From: Streptomyces aquilus
GTDB lineage: Bacteria; Actinomycetota; Actinomycetes; Streptomycetales; Streptomycetaceae
Direction: 5' to 3'
Length of the DNA: 64,000 nt
Assembly (NCBI RefSeq): GCF_003955715.1
Contig: NZ_CP034463.1
Coordinates: forward strand, 124,001-188,000
How positions within the stretch are numbered: the stretch's first letter is position 1; each line of letters opens with the position of its first letter. Below are positions 61,174-64,000 of the stretch, in pieces. The translations under genes and the position numbers were made by a program. The notes below the pieces were generated by a model that worked only from the letters and a program-made list of their open reading frames with translations, searched no databases and was not told where the DNA came from.

Positions 61174-61989
61174 ATGGCGACAACTCGGCCGGTAGCGCTC
61201 GTGACAGGTGCCTCATCAGGGGTCGGCAAGGAGACGGCCCGCGCCTTCGCCGCGGCGGGCTTCGAGGTGATCGGAACCGCCCGCAACACCGCGCGGGTCA
61301 CCGCGCCCGCCGGGGTGACCTACCTCGACCTCGACGTGACCAGCGACGAATCGGTCGCCTCCGTGGTCAAGCAGGTGATCGACCGGTTCGGGCGCATCGA
61401 CGTCCTGGTCAACAATGCCGGCGTCGGCGCCAACGGCGCCGCCGAGGAGTTCTCCGTCGCCCGGACGCACGAGGTCTTCGACGTCAACGTCTACGGCATC
61501 ATGCGGATGACCAAGGCGGTTCTGCCGCACATGCGCACCCAACGGCGCGGACGCATCATCAACGTCTCCTCCCTCAGCGGGTTCGTCCCCAGCCCGTTCA
61601 TGGCCATCTACACCTCGACCAAGCACGCGGTCGAGGGCTACTCCGGGTCGCTGGACCACGAGGTCCGCGAGCACGGCGTGCGGATCCTGCTCGTCGAGCC
61701 CGGCCCGATCAACACCCCCTTCGGGGACCACAGCGTGCAGGGCGACACCCCACTGGCGCTCTACGCGTCGGGACGGCGCACCTTCGACGAGGTCCTGGCG
61801 AAGAACACCAGCAGCGGCGACGATCCCGCCACCGTGGCCAAGGTCATCGTCGCTGCGGCCACCGACAAGAAGCCCAAACTTCGGCGCACCGCCGGCACGA
61901 CGGCCGCAAGCATCAGCGTGTTCCACCGCGTCCTTCCGGCCCGGATCTTCGACCGCATCGTCCGCAGGTTCAACCGGATGCCGAACTGA
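61174..61989 (+). CDS. SDR-family oxidoreductase
   Basis: A 271-residue classical short-chain dehydrogenase/reductase: TGASSGVGKETARAFAAAGF for the cofactor turn, NNAGVG, SSLSGFVPSPFMAIYTSTKHAVEG containing the catalytic Ser, Tyr and Lys, and a variable C-terminal half. GTARNTAR after the second strand has an arginine suited to NADP(H). GGGAG lies six bases before the ATG at 61174. Upstream repeats and the downstream TetR gene suggest an inducible two-gene detoxification or metabolism unit. The substrate is unknown. Confidence 0.9.
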   Translation: MATTRPVALVTGASSGVGKETARAFAAAGFEVIGTARNTARVTAPAGVTYLDLDVTSDESVASVVKQVIDRFGRIDVLVNNAGVGANGAAEEFSVARTHEVFDVNVYGIMRMTKAVLPHMRTQRRGRIINVSSLSGFVPSPFMAIYTSTKHAVEGYSGSLDHEVREHGVRILLVEPGPINTPFGDHSVQGDTPLALYASGRRTFDEVLAKNTSSGDDPATVAKVIVAAATDKKPKLRRTAGTTAASISVFHRVLPARIFDRIVRRFNRMPN

Positions 61990-61999
61990 CACTCACCTT

Positions 62000-62264
62000 T
62001 CGCCTGCCCGAACCCGTCCGACAACGACGGCGCGTCTTCGGCGCGCTGATCGCGGATGCGGCGGAGAAGGACAACACCCCCGCCGCCATCGCCCAGGTGA
62101 TCGTCACCGCGGCCAGCGCGAACGGCCTTGCCTCACCCTCCACCACAGCCGTTCGCGGCGACCGCCTGTACATCACCGGCGGCAGGGTCCCCGAGCCCCA
62201 CGACCCGAAACTGCGGGCTGCCGGGATCGACTTCCCCGCACTTCTTGCAAGCGCCGCCCACTGA
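62000..62264 (+). pseudogene. Unassigned coding remnant between SDR and TetR genes
   Basis: A plus-strand frame without a proper start reads VFGALIADAAEKDNTPAAIA, QVIVTAASANG, RGDRLYITGGRVPEPHDPKL and IDFPALLASAAH before a stop at 62264. The segment around NTPAAIAQVIVTAAS resembles the helix near the end of the adjacent SDR (DDPATVAKVIVAAATDKKP), so it may be the tail of a second SDR-like gene. No start codon or motif allows a firmer call. Confidence 0.4.
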
Positions 62265-62324
62265 CCCCCCAGGACAGCGGCCGGGACACCCGCCCCGGCC
62301 GCCGCCGCGATGGAGGAACGCCTC

Positions 62325-62912
62325 GTGCGGTACCCGAAAGAACACAAACACCAGACCCGGCAGCGGATCATCGCGACGGCCGGCCGCCGACTCAAGCAGG
62401 ACGGCATCGACGGCTCCGGAGTCGCGACCCTCATGAAGGACGCGGGGCTGACCAACGGCACTCTCTACGCCTACTTCACGTCCAAGGACGACCTCGTCGC
62501 CACCGCGGTCGCCGACCAGATGCGCGCCCAGCACGAGAACATCGTCGCGCAGGCGGCCCCCGGCCGCGCCGGACTCGAACAGATCATCCGCTGGTACTTT
62601 TCCACCGACCAGCGCGACGACATCGAAGACGGCTGCCCCAACGCCGCCCTCCTCGCCGAGATTGCACGCTCCACGGACACGACCAGGCAGGCATACACCC
62701 AAGGGGCACTGACCCTCATCGACGGCTTCGCCGCCCGCCTGGCACCCCACGACCCGCCCTCGGCACGCCTGAAGGCACTCAGCCTCCTCGGCATGATGGC
62801 CGGCACGGTGCAGCTCTCCCGCGCCCTCACCGACCGGCAACTCGCCGACCAACTCCTTCAACAGGGCAGCCGCAACGCCCTCGCACTGATAGATGCCGAA
62901 CAGCACAACTGA
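62325..62912 (+). CDS. TetR/AcrR-family regulator
   Basis: A 195-residue repressor. The N-terminal HTH begins RYPKEHKHQTRQRIIATAGR and includes VATLMKDAGLTNGTLYAYFT. The C-terminal TetR_C domain contains DDIEDGCPNAALLAEIARS and LSLLGMMAGTVQLSRAL, typical of the YxxxGCP-type redox or quinone-responsive TetR relatives. The GTG at 62325 has GGAGG eight bases upstream; an ATG at 62310 overlaps that site and is less likely. It probably represses the SDR gene upstream through the repeats at 61108-61155. Confidence 0.9.
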   Translation: MRYPKEHKHQTRQRIIATAGRRLKQDGIDGSGVATLMKDAGLTNGTLYAYFTSKDDLVATAVADQMRAQHENIVAQAAPGRAGLEQIIRWYFSTDQRDDIEDGCPNAALLAEIARSTDTTRQAYTQGALTLIDGFAARLAPHDPPSARLKALSLLGMMAGTVQLSRALTDRQLADQLLQQGSRNALALIDAEQHN

Positions 62913-63189
62913 GACGCCATCCGCGCACCGATCAGAAGCTGATCAGGTCGGCACCCAGGATCTCTTCCACGACGAAGACGTCGAGAGCGCGCGTCGGTTC
63001 AGCGACAGCGACGTCCCTTGCCATCTCGACGTCATCCCCGTCGCCTTCCACGCCTTCGACCTCGTGTTCCTCAAAGCCGAAATCGCGCGGGAGTTCAGGC
63101 GCCGACAGGCACGAGCGCTGAAGAACGCGATGCGAGACCGCCCGAAACGGAAGGCAGTCCGACACGCAGATCACGGAGAGGTTTTCGTC
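62913..63189. other. 277-bp stretch, possible short minus-strand fragment
   Basis: A minus-strand frame from 63174 to 62932 ends in VEMARDVAVAEPTRALDVFV VEEILGADLISF, which has a natural protein-like finish but no start signal or recognised family. It may be the end of a decayed gene cut by the IS5 remnant. Confidence 0.35.
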
Positions 63190-63600
63190 CTCACGGCGGC
63201 AGCAACAGGACCGGGCGGCAGGTGGTGCCCGGACACCATCTGCGGAGTCGTCGAGGCCATCGTGGTGGTCGGTCGGCCTCTGCCAGGCAATCGCAACGAC
63301 TGCCGGGCCTGGTCAGAGTCCGGTGCGAAGGCCGCCGTCGGCAACACGAGGACCATCGCCGATGGCGGCTATCCCGATCCCGGGCTCGTCATGCCGCACC
63401 GCCGCCGCACGGGCGAGGATCCACCCGACTGCAAGCAGGCACACAACAAGTCCCATAAGCAGGTTCGCGCCCGTGTCAAGCACGTCTTCGCCCGGATGAA
63501 GACCGGGAAGATCCTGCGCGACTGCCGCCCGAAAGGTGATGGTGTGCAACACGCGATGCATGGCATCGCCCGGCTGCATCACCCCACCCTCACCGCTTGA
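63190..63600 (+). pseudogene. IS5-family transposase, C-terminal remnant
   Basis: It reads VVEAIVVVGRPLPGNRNDCR, AWSESGAKAAVGNTRTIADG GYPDPGLVMPHRRRTGE and HNKSHKQVRARVKHVFARMK TGKILRDCRPKGDG to the stop at 63600. These are the second catalytic Asp and the RARVEHxFARMK block of a DDE_Tnp_4 transposase; the catalytic Glu position (RVEH) reads RVKH here. The N-terminal HTH and first Asp are absent. Inactive. Confidence 0.8.
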
Positions 63601-64000
63601 CCAGCCCCTGACGCAGGCAAGCGCCGCGGTCGGCAGAGGTGCCCTCGCCAGTCGTGGCCTTGCTGGCTGGCTGCATGGACCTGCTGGCCCGCCCGGCCGC
63701 TCTGCGTGGCGCCGGCGGCAAGCCGCCCGCCGGTGCGGATGTCGGCCTGCTGCCGGCGGATTCGTTGGTCGCGGTGACCGTGTTCGCGAGCATCGACGCG
63801 CCCTCGATCAAGGTTCCGATGTTGTTCGGCCCGATGGCTCCCACCCCGGCCGCGGTCACTTTCGCGCAGACGGCGGCCGTAGCCCGGATCACGACGCCCT
63901 CAGCGCGGCCTTCGCCCAGGCGGGATCGTGTCCCCCCTGGTCCTCGGCTGGATCGTGGACAGCGCGGCGAGCGTCACGACGCCGACCCTGCATTCAGCTC
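63601..64000. other. Right edge of the window, gene debris
   Basis: No intact gene. Near 63925-63980 the plus strand reads PLVLGWIVDSAASV, like the end of an MFS transporter helix (PLVxGWIxD), but with a frameshift and no flanking context. A frame around 63760-63890 (SIKVPMLFGPMAPTPAAVTF) is unassigned. The sequence may continue into a gene outside the window. Confidence 0.35.

Overview
ORGANISM. The window is chromosomal DNA of a high-GC actinomycete, almost certainly Streptomyces or a close relative. The evidence is very high third-position GC, many GTG starts, ATGA/GTGA stop-start overlaps, and Streptomyces-typical families (anti-sigma-type ATPase, DUF6879, SMI1/KNR4, pRiA4b ORF-3, EACC1, IS481/IS982/IS5/IS3 elements). 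No rRNA, tRNA or CRISPR array was seen. The density of broken genes and insertion sequences suggests an accessory region, such as a chromosome arm. LAYOUT. (1) 1-1243: end of a rhodanese-DUF2892 gene overlapping a TauE/SafE exporter. (2) 1805-2332: anti-sigma-type ATPase. (3) 2534-11699, minus strand: an eight-gene operon with a ribose-type ABC importer (lipoprotein, double ATPase, two permeases), an SMP-30 lactonase, an SDR, an acyl-CoA synthetase and a thiolase. A GAF/PucR-type regulator diverges from it (11859-13649). It looks like uptake and CoA-dependent degradation of an unidentified carbon source. (4) 14401-18876: AraC regulator, zinc alcohol dehydrogenase, a frameshifted MFS transporter and a DAD-like cupin. 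(5) 19204-22967: ABC exporter with a two-component system. Two insertion sequences (IS982, IS481) sit in a row between the response regulator's stop codon and its terminator. (6) 25143-33771: plant-polysaccharide locus with GH43 arabinanase plus ricin lectin, GH78 rhamnosidase, a MalEFG-type importer and a LacI regulator with matching operators. (7) 34487-42000: SMI1 protein, IS remnants, methyltransferase, CmtR-like ArsR regulator with a CDF transporter, then a scrapyard of integrase, secreted-protein, GH30 and IS3 fragments. (8) 42233-44676: alpha/beta hydrolase divergent from a TetR regulator, and a dienelactone-hydrolase-like protein. (9) 45250-52518: a reactive-sulfur locus. A CstR-type persulfide sensor, OsmC protein, class V PLP enzyme, thioredoxin, rhodanese-DUF2892, TauE/SafE, rhodanese, a persulfide-dioxygenase-like MBL-rhodanese and two broken genes (SQR-like, DUF302) share six copies of the palindrome TACCC-N4-GGGTA. 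(10) 52520-57939: plasmid-derived scar (DUF6879, relaxase, a duplicated piece of the window's own acyl-CoA synthetase), IS3 and IS5 elements, and a dead caspase-EACC1 conflict module. (11) 58251-64000: LtrA protein, a peptidase-esterase chimera, an SDR-TetR pair and an IS5 remnant. HOW THE GENES WORK TOGETHER. The most coherent unit is region 9: one sensor and one repeated operator tie together sulfane-sulfur oxidation, transfer and export, plus an OsmC/PLP-enzyme/thioredoxin branch whose chemistry is not obvious. Regions 3 and 6 are substrate-induced uptake-plus-catabolism operons. Much of the rest is decaying mobile DNA in which the individual lesions can still be read.
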